64,000 nt of DNA from assembly GCF_007827365.1 (NCBI RefSeq), contig NZ_VISI01000002.1, positions 1,369,001-1,433,000 on the forward strand. Reading direction: 5' to 3'. Positions 52,653 through 62,191 of this stretch are shown here, piece after piece (position 1 is the stretch's first letter; every line of letters begins with the position of its first letter). This DNA is from Olleya sp. Hel_I_94 (GTDB taxonomy: Bacteria; Bacteroidota; Bacteroidia; Flavobacteriales; Flavobacteriaceae). Both the position numbers and the translations under genes were made by a program. The notes beneath the pieces are model-generated. The model saw nothing but the letters and a program-made list of their open reading frames with translations. It had not been told where the DNA came from and did no database searches.

Positions 52653-55292
52653 CTACGACTTTAAACTAGCCAAGCTACTTTTTAATGTTTCTATTTTAGC
52701 TAAAGCATCTGCTTCTTTGTTACGCTCATTGGCAATTACTTGCTCTGGTGCTCCTGCAACAAAACGCTCGTTAGATAGTTTCTTTTGTACAGATTTAAGA
52801 AAACCTTCTGTGTACTTTAACTCTTCCGTTAGCTTAACAATTTCTGCTTCTACATCTATTGCACCATCCATTGGAATAAAGTACTCGTTAGATTTTACTC
52901 TAAAGGTTAATGCACCTTCAACAGGTTCATTTACATAATCGATAGCTTCTAAATTACCTAATTTTGCAATTACAGTATCAAACGCTGTATTTGAGTTTTC
53001 GTTATTTATAACTGAAAAACCAATCGCATCCTTAAAAGCGATGTTCTTTTCTTTTCTAACGGTTCTTATTCCAGAAATAACCTCTGAAGCAAATTCAAAC
53101 TGTGCAATTAACTCTTTGTTTACTGGTTTAGCTTCAGGCCATTTTGCAACAATTAGTGCTTCTTCCGGAGTTCTTTCAGCAATATACTGCCAAATTTCTT
53201 CGGATAAGAAAGGCATAAATGGATGCAATATTTTTAAGTTATCCTCAAAAATAGACATCACTTTATTATATGTAGCAGCATCAATTGGTTGTTGATATGC
53301 TGGCTTTACAATCTCTAATAACCAACCACAAAAATCGTCGTAAACTAGTTTGTAAATAGCCATTAAAGCATCACTTAATCGGTATTTACTAAAGTGATCT
53401 TCAATTTCTAATAAAGCTTCACTAAACTTAGACTGGTACCAATCTAAAGCTATTTTACTAGATTCTGGTTGCGCAATAGTATCACTAACTTCCCATAAAT
53501 TGGTTAAGTTAAAAGCGTTCCAAATTTTGTTTCCAAAACCTTTACCTTGTTGGCATAAGGCTTCATCAAACATTAAATCATTTCCTGCTGCACTACTTAA
53601 TAGTAACCCAACCCTAACACCATCTGCACTATACTCTTCTATTAATTTTAAAGCGTCTGGCGAGTTACCTAAGGACTTACTCATTTTACGACGTTGCTTA
53701 TCACGTACTAAACCTGTTAAATAGACATTGTTAAATGGTTTTTGGTCTTTATACTCATAACCTGCAATTATCATACGTGCAACCCAAAAGAATAAAATAT
53801 CTGGTCCTGTTACTAAATCATTAGTAGGATAGTAATATTTAATTTCTTCGTTTTCTGGATTACGGATTCCATCAAAAACAGACATTGGCCATAACCAAGA
53901 GCTAAACCAAGTGTCTAAAGCATCTGTGTCTTGTTTTAAATCTTCTGCTTTTAAATCTGCTTTTCCTGTTACTTTTTGTGCTTTTTCAACAGCTAGTTCA
54001 ATAGTTTCTGCAACTACAAAATCTTCTTTACCATCTCCATAAAAATAGGCAGGAATTTGTTGTCCCCAAAGTAATTGACGTGAGATATTCCAATCACGAA
54101 TATTCTCCATCCAATGACGGTATGTATTTTCAAATTTCTTCGGAAATAACTTAATCTCAGCATCTTCTCCTAAAACAGCTTCGATTGCTGGCTTAACCAA
54201 CTCTTCCATTTTTAAGAACCATTGGTCACTTAATCTTGGCTCGATAACAGCTTTTGTACGTTCTGAAGTCCCTACTTTATTCATGTGGGTTTCAGTTTTT
54301 ACTAAAACACCTAATGTTTCTAATTCTTTAGCTACATTTTTTCTAGCCACAAAACGATCCTGACCTTCAAATTGTAATCCAAAGCTATTTAATGTTGCAT
54401 CTTCATGAAAGATATCTATAACTTCTAATTTGTGCTTATCTCCAAGATTCTTATCGTTTTCGTCATGTGCTGGTGTAACTTTTAAACACCCAGTTCCAAA
54501 TTCGATATCAACATAATCATCTTCGATTATAGGAATAACACGATTAGAAATTGGCACTATGGCTTTCTTTCCACGTAAGTGTGCAAAACGTTCGTCTTCT
54601 GGATTAATACAAATTGCTGTATCTCCAAATATAGTTTCAGGACGTGTGGTAGCAATAGTTAATGTATTGTCACTGCCTTCAATTTTATAATTTATGTAAT
54701 ATAGGTTTCCTTGACGCTCTTCGTGGATAACTTCCTCATCAGACAAGGTTGTTTTTGCTTCAGGATCCCAGTTTACCATGCGGTAACCTCTATATATTAA
54801 TCCTTTGTTGTGTAAATCCACAAACACTTTAATTACAGCTTCAGACATGTCGTCGTCCATTGTAAATTTGGTACGATCCCAATCGCAAGAACATCCTAAT
54901 TTTTTAAGTTGTTCAAGAATTACGCCTCCATATTCTTCTGTCCATTCCCAAGCATGTGCCAAAAACTGGTCTCTTGTCAGGTCATTTTTGTCAATACCTT
55001 GTTCTTTTAATTTAGCAACAACTTTAGCTTCAGTAGCAATTGATGCGTGATCTGTACCAGGTACCCAACAGGCATTTTTACCTTGTAAACGTGCGCGACG
55101 AATTAAAACATCCTGTATAGTATTATTAAGCATGTGTCCCATATGTAAGACTCCTGTTACGTTTGGAGGAGGAATTACAATTGTGTAAGGCTCTCTGTCG
55201 TCTGGTTCTGAATGAAAATAATTATTTTTCATCCAGTAGTCATACCACTTATTTTCTGCTTGTATAGCATTATATTTTGATGGAATTTGCAT
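52653..55292 (-). CDS. valS: Valyl-tRNA synthetase
   Basis: 879 residues, class I aminoacyl-tRNA synthetase. The HIGH-type signature is VTGVLHMGHMLNNTIQD (about residue 45-60) and the KMSKS loop is KQRRKMSKSLGNSPDAL (about residue 535). A CP1 editing domain lies between, for removal of mis-charged threonine. The C-terminal coiled coil (AEIVKLTEELKYTEGFLKSVQKKLSN) is typical of ValRS. Length is normal. No T-box or leader-peptide attenuator is visible upstream (55293-55477). Confidence 0.96.
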   Translation of the reverse strand: MQIPSKYNAIQAENKWYDYWMKNNYFHSEPDDREPYTIVIPPPNVTGVLHMGHMLNNTIQDVLIRRARLQGKNACWVPGTDHASIATEAKVVAKLKEQGIDKNDLTRDQFLAHAWEWTEEYGGVILEQLKKLGCSCDWDRTKFTMDDDMSEAVIKVFVDLHNKGLIYRGYRMVNWDPEAKTTLSDEEVIHEERQGNLYYINYKIEGSDNTLTIATTRPETIFGDTAICINPEDERFAHLRGKKAIVPISNRVIPIIEDDYVDIEFGTGCLKVTPAHDENDKNLGDKHKLEVIDIFHEDATLNSFGLQFEGQDRFVARKNVAKELETLGVLVKTETHMNKVGTSERTKAVIEPRLSDQWFLKMEELVKPAIEAVLGEDAEIKLFPKKFENTYRHWMENIRDWNISRQLLWGQQIPAYFYGDGKEDFVVAETIELAVEKAQKVTGKADLKAEDLKQDTDALDTWFSSWLWPMSVFDGIRNPENEEIKYYYPTNDLVTGPDILFFWVARMIIAGYEYKDQKPFNNVYLTGLVRDKQRRKMSKSLGNSPDALKLIEEYSADGVRVGLLLSSAAGNDLMFDEALCQQGKGFGNKIWNAFNLTNLWEVSDTIAQPESSKIALDWYQSKFSEALLEIEDHFSKYRLSDALMAIYKLVYDDFCGWLLEIVKPAYQQPIDAATYNKVMSIFEDNLKILHPFMPFLSEEIWQYIAERTPEEALIVAKWPEAKPVNKELIAQFEFASEVISGIRTVRKEKNIAFKDAIGFSVINNENSNTAFDTVIAKLGNLEAIDYVNEPVEGALTFRVKSNEYFIPMDGAIDVEAEIVKLTEELKYTEGFLKSVQKKLSNERFVAGAPEQVIANERNKEADALAKIETLKSSLASLKS

Positions 55293-55395
55293 ACTTTGGA
55301 ATAGTTTTTGAAATATATCTTACAAAAGTACTTATATTTCTGTTTTTGTGAAATTATAACGATGAATAATGTATAGTTAAATATGTTATAAGTAT

Positions 55396-55426
55396 TTGCA
55401 AGTATGCATTACATCTAATAACTTTG
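55396..55426 (+). promoter_or_regulatory. Promoter of the DUF1573 gene
   Basis: -33 TTG (55396-55398), 20-bp spacer, -7 box TAACTTTG (55419-55426). The fit to the Bacteroidetes consensus is good, 52 bp before the ATG at 55478. Confidence 0.78.
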
Positions 55427-55477
55427 TAAAATGGAATAAAAGTAATTAGATTTACAAACCAATAAAATCAAAATACA

Positions 55478-55903
55478 ATGAAAAAATTATTTACAATATT
55501 ATTTATCGGACTTATTAGTTTATCGATGAATGCTCAGGACAAAGTAGCAAAAATAGAGTTTAAAGATACGACTATAGACTACGGAACTATTAACAGAGGA
55601 GATAATGGTGTAAGAACTTTTGAGTTTACAAACACTGGTAATGCACCTTTAATTGTATCTAAAGTTAGCTCTAGCTGTGGATGCACAGTACCTAAAAAAC
55701 CAGAAGCACCAGTAATGCCTGGAGAAACTGGAGAAATTGAAGTAAAATATGATACTAACAGAGTTATGCCTATTAGAAAAACAATTACTGTTTTATCTAA
55801 TGCTGACACACCAACAGTATCTTTAAAAATAAGAGGAGAAGTTATTGATCCTGCTAAAACTAGTGTTTTAGAGAAAAAAGGAAAAAGTGTAATGGAGCAA
55901 TAA
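55478..55903 (+). CDS. DUF1573-domain secreted protein
   Basis: 141 residues with a signal peptide (to about residue 19, LSMNAQ). The DUF1573 beta-sandwich is at about residues 30-125: DTTIDYGTINRGDNGVRTFEFTNTGNAPLIVSKVSSSCGCTVP, then KPVMPGETGEIEVKYDT and GRVMPIRKTITVLSN-type strands. This Ig/ASH-like fold is very common in Bacteroidetes exported proteins; the function is not established. It is monocistronic between its own promoter and terminator. Confidence 0.9.
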   Translation: MKKLFTILFIGLISLSMNAQDKVAKIEFKDTTIDYGTINRGDNGVRTFEFTNTGNAPLIVSKVSSSCGCTVPKKPEAPVMPGETGEIEVKYDTNRVMPIRKTITVLSNADTPTVSLKIRGEVIDPAKTSVLEKKGKSVMEQ

Positions 55904-55926
55904 GCTCTCTATTTAAATCATATTTT

Positions 55927-55957
55927 AAAAGCCGAAACATATGTTTCGGCTTTTTTT
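55927..55957 (+). terminator. Terminator of the DUF1573 gene
   Basis: 14-bp perfect palindromic stem AAAAGCCGAAACAT (55927-55940) with ATGTTTCGGCTTTT (55941-55954) plus a T tail. It sits between the convergent 55478 and 55963 genes and could act on both. Confidence 0.88.
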
Positions 55958-55962
55958 AGGGT

Positions 55963-57300
55963 CTATTCTATGGGAGATTTTAATCTAAATTTAATTTCTT
56001 TTTCGTAACCATTTCTATTGACTAACAATTTAATTTGAGTACCTGATTTTTTATAAAAGTGATTAACAATACGATCTAATGTTAAATCAAAAGTAATTTT
56101 ATTATTTATTGTTAAAATAACATCACCTTTTTGGACTCCAGCCCAATAAGCAGGAGAGTTTTTGACAACATTATGTACTATATATGTTGGTTTTAATGAA
56201 AAATTACGATTTGTCTTTACTACACTATTAACTGCAATGGAATTGGACTGTTCACTTCTAATATGAGCACTGTTTTCTTCAACATTAATCTCCATGACCA
56301 CTCTAACACCATCGTGCTCTACTTGCAAACCACTTTTATTATAACTAAACGCATCATGAAAACTACTATTTTTTTTAAGAGTAATCTTAGAGTTTGAATA
56401 ATCTACAATTAGATTAAATCGCTTTAAAATTTCGCCACCAATTGTACCATCTCTATCTTTAAATTTTTTAACTGCCTTCACAGTTACAGAATCAGGAAAA
56501 GCAACTTTAGGATATTTAATAGTAAAACGATTTAAGTTTAGCGCTTCTATTTTAGTTCTTTTACCAAAAACGTCTCCACTAAGTCCAGAACCTAAAAAAT
56601 CTTCAAAATATTTTTCGCTATGCTGCAAGCCCTTATCTTTATCCTCGAATAACCATAAGGCATCACTACCTCCAGAATCCATAAGTAGTTTTACTGGAAC
56701 TAATTTAGCTTTAATAGTTACGTTAGTATTTAAATAAGGCCTATTATCTTTAAATTCTAAATCTAAAACTTCACATCTATTGCACCTTTTATACTTATAA
56801 TTTTCAGGATTGTGTAACCTAATATATCTACCAGAATAATTAACCTCCACAACAAAATCCTTAAACAAATCATAGCCAATAATACCATCTATTGGTGTAC
56901 CTAACTTAGGAGCCAAATTAATTCTGGAATCAAATACTGCAAACAACGTTTGATCAGTATTTATTGCGTCTCCAATTTTAAAAGTATTATGACTAGATCT
57001 TAAAGCGTCAATGTAGTCTACATCTCCAAGTCCCTTAATTTTAATTTTTTCTGAATTTAAAATTTTTAACGAGTCTGAGCCTTTTATAAAATTGAAAAGA
57101 ATTGGTTTGCTAACACCTGTATCAAGCAGAAATTTTAAAGTAATACCGTTAACCTCGACAGGAATAAGAATTATATTATTAATTAACTCAAACTCTATTT
57201 TCTGGGATTTAATTTTATCTGTTAACTTGTAGTTACTTTGCGCATTAACACAAAAAGTAAGGATTAAAAAAAAATAAAATAATAGTTTATGTAAACGCAT
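55963..57300 (-). CDS. Retropepsin-like aspartic protease with C-terminal PDZ domain
   Basis: 445 residues with a signal peptide (to about residue 21). There are two pepsin/retropepsin half-domains: the first catalytic motif is LKFLLDTGVSKPILF with Asp60, the second VKLLMDSGGSDALWLF with Asp208. The C-terminal PDZ domain (about 350-440, VVKNSPAYWAGVQKGDVILTINNKI) would bind peptides or recruit substrates. This arrangement is common in Bacteroidetes as periplasmic putative proteases; substrates are unknown. It is divergent from the aminotransferase gene. Confidence 0.9.
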   Translation of the reverse strand: MRLHKLLFYFFLILTFCVNAQSNYKLTDKIKSQKIEFELINNIILIPVEVNGITLKFLLDTGVSKPILFNFIKGSDSLKILNSEKIKIKGLGDVDYIDALRSSHNTFKIGDAINTDQTLFAVFDSRINLAPKLGTPIDGIIGYDLFKDFVVEVNYSGRYIRLHNPENYKYKRCNRCEVLDLEFKDNRPYLNTNVTIKAKLVPVKLLMDSGGSDALWLFEDKDKGLQHSEKYFEDFLGSGLSGDVFGKRTKIEALNLNRFTIKYPKVAFPDSVTVKAVKKFKDRDGTIGGEILKRFNLIVDYSNSKITLKKNSSFHDAFSYNKSGLQVEHDGVRVVMEINVEENSAHIRSEQSNSIAVNSVVKTNRNFSLKPTYIVHNVVKNSPAYWAGVQKGDVILTINNKITFDLTLDRIVNHFYKKSGTQIKLLVNRNGYEKEIKFRLKSPIE

Positions 57301-57427
57301 CCATGGTATAATAAATTATGTCTTTAATAAAATTACAAATCTTTTAACTATAATCTCTTTTAAAAGGTCTTTTTTTAAAGAAACATTACAATTATTTTTC
57401 GCAAATTTGTAACCTAAACGATATGTA

Positions 57428-58618
57428 ATGCCAAAAATTTCTCAAAAAGGGCAATCAATGCCACAGTCACCAATTAGAAAGTTAGTTCCTTTTGCTGAAA
57501 AAGCATATAAAATGGGAAAAACTGTTTATCATTTAAATATTGGGCAACCAGATATTAAAACACCACAAGCAGCTCTTGATGCAGTAAAAATGCATGGCTT
57601 AGATATATTAGCTTATACACGATCTGAAGGATCTGAAGAGTATCGCAAAAAAATCGCTAACTATTACCAAAAAAATGATATCCATGTAAAACATGACGAT
57701 ATTATTGTAACTACAGGTGGTAGTGAAGCATTACTTTTTGCTTTTGGAAGCATTATGGATGTTGATGACGAAGTGATTATTCCTGAACCGTTTTATGCAA
57801 ATTACAATGGATTTTCAACTGCATCTGGTGTTAAGGTCGTACCTGTAATTTCGAAAATAGAAGACAATTTTGCCTTACCTGCAATTGAAGAGTTTGAAAA
57901 ACTTATCACACCAAAAACTAAAGCAATATTAATCTGTAATCCAGGAAACCCAACTGGTTATTTATATTCAAAAGACGAAATAAAAAAATTAGCCGAAATA
58001 GTTAAAAAGCATGATTTGTTTTTAATAGCTGACGAGGTTTATCGTGAGTTTGCTTACGATGGAGCAAAACACTATTCTATATTACAAGAACAAGGTTTAG
58101 ACGACCATGCAATAGTCATAGACTCTGTGTCTAAACGTTACAGTATGTGTGGTGCAAGAATTGGTTGTTTAGTCTCTAAAAACAAAGAAGTTATCGCAAC
58201 TGCATTAAAATTTGCACAAGCAAGATTAAGCCCTCCAACCTTGGCACAAATTGCTAGTGAAGCTGCTTTAGAAACACCACAAAGTTATTTTGACGATGTT
58301 ATTGAAGAGTACGTTGAAAGACGTAATGTGCTTATCGCAGAATTGCAAAAAATAGATGGTGTCCAAGTAGCTAATCCAAAAGGTGCTTTTTATTGTATCG
58401 CACAATTACCTATAAAAAATAGTGACGCTTTTGCACAATGGCTTTTAGAAGATTTTGATATTGATGGAGAAACCGTTATGGTCGCTCCTGCTGCAGGTTT
58501 TTACAGCACACCTGGAGTTGGATTAAATCAAATCCGTATTGCTTATGTATTAAATCAAGACAGTTTAAAAAAAGCAGTAAATATTATCAAACAAGCATTA
58601 AAAGTATATAAAGACTAG
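57428..58618 (+). CDS. Class I PLP-dependent aminotransferase (aspartate-aminotransferase-like)
   Basis: 396 residues. The PLP Schiff-base lysine is Lys236 in DSVSKRYSMCGARIGCLV. Other fold-type I landmarks are HLNIGQPDIKTP, DDIIVTTGGSEALLFAFG, CNPGNPTGYLYSKDE and IADEVYREF. The overall sequence matches bacterial aspartate/aromatic aminotransferases (subgroup Ib), but exact substrate specificity cannot be read. Its TAG stop overlaps the GTG start of murB (TAGTG), implying coupled translation. In this pairing it could also feed amino acids to wall synthesis, which is inference only. Confidence 0.9.
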   Translation: MPKISQKGQSMPQSPIRKLVPFAEKAYKMGKTVYHLNIGQPDIKTPQAALDAVKMHGLDILAYTRSEGSEEYRKKIANYYQKNDIHVKHDDIIVTTGGSEALLFAFGSIMDVDDEVIIPEPFYANYNGFSTASGVKVVPVISKIEDNFALPAIEEFEKLITPKTKAILICNPGNPTGYLYSKDEIKKLAEIVKKHDLFLIADEVYREFAYDGAKHYSILQEQGLDDHAIVIDSVSKRYSMCGARIGCLVSKNKEVIATALKFAQARLSPPTLAQIASEAALETPQSYFDDVIEEYVERRNVLIAELQKIDGVQVANPKGAFYCIAQLPIKNSDAFAQWLLEDFDIDGETVMVAPAAGFYSTPGVGLNQIRIAYVLNQDSLKKAVNIIKQALKVYKD

Positions 58619-59631
58619 TGCATATTTTAAACGACATATCTTTAAAACCTTATAATACTTTTGGAATAGATGTTAACGCTAAACAATTTGTAGCAGTTAG
58701 CACAGTCCAAGATTTAAGGTTTATCTATTCTAATTATAAAAACACCAATAAATTTATCCTTGGTGGTGGTAGCAATATGTTACTCACCAAACCTGTAAAT
58801 GCTTTAGTGATACAATTAAATCTTAAAGGAAAAACTATTGTTGACACTACAGATAATCATGTATTAATAGAGTGTCAAGCTGGCGAAAACTGGCATGAAT
58901 TTGTAAAATGGACACTAAAACAAGATTTTGGCGGTTTAGAAAATTTGTCTTTAATCCCTGGTAATGTTGGCACAAGTCCAATACAAAATATTGGCGCTTA
59001 TGGTGTAGAATTAAAAGATCATTTTTACTCTTGCAATGCTTTAAATCTAGACACTTTAAAAACAGAAACTTTTACTAAGCAGGACTGTGATTTTGGGTAT
59101 AGACATTCAATATTTAAACAAGAAGCAAAAGGAAAATATATAATAACAAGTGTGGTTTTTAAACTAACAACTAAAAACCACATTTTGCATACTAATTATG
59201 GTGCTATAACTACAGCGTTAGAAACCATGAATATTACCCAACCCACAATACAAGACATCTCCAAAGCAGTTATAGCTATTCGCGAAAGCAAATTACCAGA
59301 CCCTAAAATTATTGGCAATTCTGGAAGTTTTTTTAAAAACCCTGTTATTTCAAAATCTCAGTTCTTACAATTGCAAGATAACTTTAAAGAAGTGCCACAT
59401 TATGTGATTTCTGAAAACGAAATAAAAATACCTGCTGGATGGTTAATTGAAACCGCAGGTTTTAAAGGAAAAACATTTGGTAATTATGGCGTGCATAAAA
59501 AACAAGCCTTAGTACTAGTTAATTATGACGACGCTAAAGGAGAAGACATATTAAACCTTTCAAAATTAATACAAAATACTATTTATCGTATCTTTAATAT
59601 TTCAATTGAAGCTGAAGTAAATATTTTTTGA
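58618..59631 (+). CDS. murB: UDP-N-acetylenolpyruvoylglucosamine reductase
   Basis: 337 residues, GTG start at 58618 within the preceding stop. FAD-dependent enzyme that reduces UDP-GlcNAc-enolpyruvate to UDP-MurNAc. Type I MurB layout: N-terminal SLKPYNTFGIDVNAKQFV and FAD-binding FILGGGSNMLLT, LSLIPGNVGTSPIQNIGAYGVE, YRHSIFK, then KIIGNSGSFFKNPV (catalytic Ser) and C-terminal IPAGWLIETAGFKGK. It is the peptidoglycan biosynthesis partner of this locus and joins the upstream aminotransferase in one transcript. Confidence 0.95.
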   Translation: MHILNDISLKPYNTFGIDVNAKQFVAVSTVQDLRFIYSNYKNTNKFILGGGSNMLLTKPVNALVIQLNLKGKTIVDTTDNHVLIECQAGENWHEFVKWTLKQDFGGLENLSLIPGNVGTSPIQNIGAYGVELKDHFYSCNALNLDTLKTETFTKQDCDFGYRHSIFKQEAKGKYIITSVVFKLTTKNHILHTNYGAITTALETMNITQPTIQDISKAVIAIRESKLPDPKIIGNSGSFFKNPVISKSQFLQLQDNFKEVPHYVISENEIKIPAGWLIETAGFKGKTFGNYGVHKKQALVLVNYDDAKGEDILNLSKLIQNTIYRIFNISIEAEVNIF

Positions 59632-59688
59632 CACAATATAAAATAACTTCAATTTAAATTAGTTAACTAACAACTACAATACAATAGC

Positions 59689-60219
59689 TTGGAATTTTCT
59701 TTAGAAAAACATATTATAACACACCTTAAAAATGGCGACAAACAAGCCATTAATTTGTTATACGAAAATTATGCTGATGCATTATTTGGAGTCATAAAAA
59801 AAGTGATTTCGGATGACGACTTAGCGCAAGACGTGCTTCAAGAGACTTTAATAAAAGTTTGGAAAAAAGGTAAAAGTTATAATCCTGATAAAGCCAAATT
59901 ATTCACTTGGCTATACCGCATTGCATATAACTCGGCAATCGATAAAATTAGATCTGTAAATAATAAATCTAATAAAGAAGTCCAAATCGAAGATTCAAAC
60001 GTATATAAACTGACAACTAATAGTTTAAACGAGGATGTTTTAGATATTAAAAAGCATTTAAACACGTTGGACGAAAAGTATCAAATAGTTATAAACGCGC
60101 TCTTTTTTGAAGGAATGACGCAACAAGAAGCGAGCGAAGAATTAGACATACCGTTAGGTACAATAAAATCAAGATTAAAAATTGCGTTACGTGAATTGAA
60201 AAAAATTTACAACCCTTAA
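59689..60219 (+). CDS. ECF-type sigma factor, paired with RskA-like anti-sigma
   Basis: 176 residues, TTG start at 59689 (EFSLEKHIITHLKNG); no better in-frame ATG precedes region 2. Region 2 is DALFGVIKKVISDDDLAQDVLQETLIKVWKKG with FTWLYRIAYNSAIDKIRS. Region 4 is IVINALFFEGMTQQEASEELDIPLGTIKSRLKIALRELK. The next gene, 7 bp later, is an RskA-type membrane anti-sigma factor, so this is a classic ECF module responding to an envelope signal. Target promoters are not identifiable here. Confidence 0.92.
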   Translation: MEFSLEKHIITHLKNGDKQAINLLYENYADALFGVIKKVISDDDLAQDVLQETLIKVWKKGKSYNPDKAKLFTWLYRIAYNSAIDKIRSVNNKSNKEVQIEDSNVYKLTTNSLNEDVLDIKKHLNTLDEKYQIVINALFFEGMTQQEASEELDIPLGTIKSRLKIALRELKKIYNP

Positions 60220-60226
60220 TTGTAAA

Positions 60227-61024
60227 ATGATGAATCAGAAAGTAAAAACATTTTTAGACACTGACTTATTAGACAGATATTTAATAGGTCTAACTACAGC
60301 TTCAGAAACTTTAGAGGTAGAGCATTACATATCAGAATACCCACAAGTTAAAAAAGCATTTCAAAAGCTTGAAGACAAGCTAGAATTTACTGCGCAATTA
60401 AATGCGGTAAAAGCACCAAAATCTATTTTAGATAATGTTCTAGATACTCTAGACGATAAACCAGTAGTAGCATTAAAACCAGAAAAATCAAAAAAATGGT
60501 ATAGCTTAGCAATTGCAGCAAGTGTGGCTGCACTATTATTTGCAGGAAGCTCTGTTTATCTACTTAATCAAAACAATAATTTAGCAGATGAAAATCAAAC
60601 CATCGCTGATGAAATCTTTGATTTAAGAAGTGATATATCCAATAACAATAGTACTTTAAATAAAGTATTACAACAGTTTGAACAATTAAATAATCCTGAA
60701 ACAGAAAAATATGTGTTAACAGGAAATACTAGAGCTAAAAACCTTAAGACTGTCGCTTACATTAATCCAGAAGAAAAAAAATCTATGATTGATGTAGTAT
60801 CCTTGCCTCAATTACCTGATGACAAAGTATATCAAATTTGGGCTAACTTACAAGATAAAATGGTTAACCTTGGTGTACTAAGTGAAGCTGACAGACGCTT
60901 ACAAGAAATACCATATACAGAAGATGCTTTAGGGTTAAGTATATCCATAGAACCTAAAGGAGGTAGTCAATTTAGATCAAATGACACACCTGTTGCAGAG
61001 ATCTCGTTAAAGATTAATGACTAA
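60227..61024 (+). CDS. RskA-family anti-sigma factor
   Basis: 265 residues. The N-terminal cytoplasmic anti-sigma region (DTDLLDRYLIGLTTASETLEVEHYI) is followed by a single transmembrane helix at about 90-110 (WYSLAIAASVAALLFAGSSVYLL) and a short coiled coil. The extracytoplasmic RskA domain follows (YVLTGNTRAKNLKTVAYINPEEKKSMIDVVSLPQLPDDKVYQIWA). It is expected to sequester the upstream sigma factor until regulated cleavage. A MMNQ start at 60227 or the second Met at 60230 are equivalent choices. A terminator follows 16 bp after the stop. Confidence 0.92.
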   Translation: MMNQKVKTFLDTDLLDRYLIGLTTASETLEVEHYISEYPQVKKAFQKLEDKLEFTAQLNAVKAPKSILDNVLDTLDDKPVVALKPEKSKKWYSLAIAASVAALLFAGSSVYLLNQNNNLADENQTIADEIFDLRSDISNNNSTLNKVLQQFEQLNNPETEKYVLTGNTRAKNLKTVAYINPEEKKSMIDVVSLPQLPDDKVYQIWANLQDKMVNLGVLSEADRRLQEIPYTEDALGLSISIEPKGGSQFRSNDTPVAEISLKIND

Positions 61025-61040
61025 TTAGTTATACTATATA

Positions 61041-61074
61041 AAAAAGCCTCATAACTATTATGAGGCTTTTTTTT
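61041..61074. terminator. Bidirectional terminator between anti-sigma and aquaporin genes
   Basis: 14-bp stem AAAAAGCCTCATAA (61041-61054) with TTATGAGGCTTTTT (61058-61071), with A and T runs on either side for the convergent genes. Confidence 0.88.
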
Positions 61075-61092
61075 ATGTCAAAATTCAACGAT

Positions 61093-61782
61093 TTAATCCT
61101 TACTAAACAGCGCTTTATGGATTAAACCAGCTACAATTGCACCTGCAATTGGTGCTAACCAAAACAACCATAGTTGTCCCATATATTCACCACCTTCGGC
61201 AAATAAAGCTTGACTAGTTGATCTTGCTGGATTAACAGACGTATTTGTTATAGGAATACTAATTAAATGAATTAAAGTTAAAGCTAAACCAATAGCAATA
61301 CCTGCAAATCCTTTTGGTGCTTTAGGGTACGTACTTCCTAATATTATTAATAGAAAAAATAAGGTCAAAATAAACTCAGTCACCAAAGCAGACATCATGG
61401 AATAACCATCAGGTGACAAAGCGCCATAACCATTAGCAGCAAAACCACCTTGACCAGAAAATCCTGCTTTACCAGAAATAATATATAATAATGCTGCAGC
61501 TGCTAAAATAGCTCCAACTAATTGTGCAATAATGTAACCAGGTAGCTCCTTTGCAGGAAACTTGCCACCAGCCCATAAACCTATAGATACTGCAGGATTA
61601 AAATGTGCTCCAGATACGTGACCAACAGCGTAAGCCATTGTTAATACGGATAATCCAAAAGCTAATGCTACACCAACAAATCCAATACCTAAATCTGGAT
61701 AACCAGCTGCAAAGACTGCACTACCACAACCTCCAAAAACTAACCAAAAAGTTCCAAAACATTCTGCCAATAATTTTTTCAT
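61093..61782 (-). CDS. aqpZ: Aquaporin Z-type water channel
   Basis: 229 residues, six membrane helices with the two half-helix motifs HFNPAVSIG and [15 protein letters not shown] (NPA boxes). The second is followed by Arg, the usual selectivity-filter residue. The pattern matches the water-selective AqpZ branch rather than glycerol facilitators. The N-terminal [22 protein letters not shown] is typical. It appears to be monocistronic and converges with the anti-sigma gene. Physiological role: osmotic water flow across the inner membrane. Confidence 0.94.
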   Translation of the reverse strand: MKKLLAECFGTFWLVFGGCGSAVFAAGYPDLGIGFVGVALAFGLSVLTMAYAVGHVSGAHFNPAVSIGLWAGGKFPAKELPGYIIAQLVGAILAAAALLYIISGKAGFSGQGGFAANGYGALSPDGYSMMSALVTEFILTLFFLLIILGSTYPKAPKGFAGIAIGLALTLIHLISIPITNTSVNPARSTSQALFAEGGEYMGQLWLFWLAPIAGAIVAGLIHKALFSKD

Positions 61783-61952
61783 AATCTAAATAATTAAAAG
61801 TTAAGGGTTTAAGATATTTAAAAAAAACAAATGTTAGACACTTATTTTTCGCTTGAATAAAAAATTCGATAAAAAACAACTTTAATAGATATAAAAGATA
61901 AAAACACTGTTAGAGGTTTTATAAAACCTTTACATTATTCTTTAAAATTTAG

Positions 61953-61960
61953 TATCTTTG
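61953..61960 (+). promoter_or_regulatory. -7 box before the small Cys-rich membrane protein
   Basis: TATCTTTG matches TAnnTTTG and ends 24 bp before the TTG start at 61985. No -33 TTG is obvious. Confidence 0.6.
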
Positions 61961-61984
61961 TAGTCACAAAAAAAGAAAAATAAT

Positions 61985-62188
61985 TTGAAACTTTTACTAC
62001 TTACATTAGGTCTTCTAGCATTAGGTTTTGCTGGAATAGCAATTAAAATATGGGCAAAAAAAGATGGTAAATTTGCTGGTACTTGCGCAAGTCAAAATCC
62101 AATGTTAAACACAACAGGAGAATCTTGCGGATTTTGCGGTAAAACTCCAGATCAGTTTGACAACTGCAACGAAACGCAACATTCTTAA
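61985..62188 (+). CDS. Small membrane-anchored Cys-rich protein (67 aa)
   Basis: 67 residues, TTG start at 61985. An N-terminal transmembrane helix (KLLLLTLGLLALGFAGIAIKIW) is followed by a soluble tail with four Cys: GTCASQNPMLNTTGESCGFCGKTPDQFDNC. The C-x-x-C (CGFC) plus the two flanking Cys could bind a metal or cluster, but I know no characterised family. It is co-directional with the glycosyltransferase 3 bp downstream. The lack of an ATG and the good -7 box favour this TTG start. Confidence 0.75.
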   Translation: MKLLLLTLGLLALGFAGIAIKIWAKKDGKFAGTCASQNPMLNTTGESCGFCGKTPDQFDNCNETQHS

Positions 62189-62191
62189 TAC

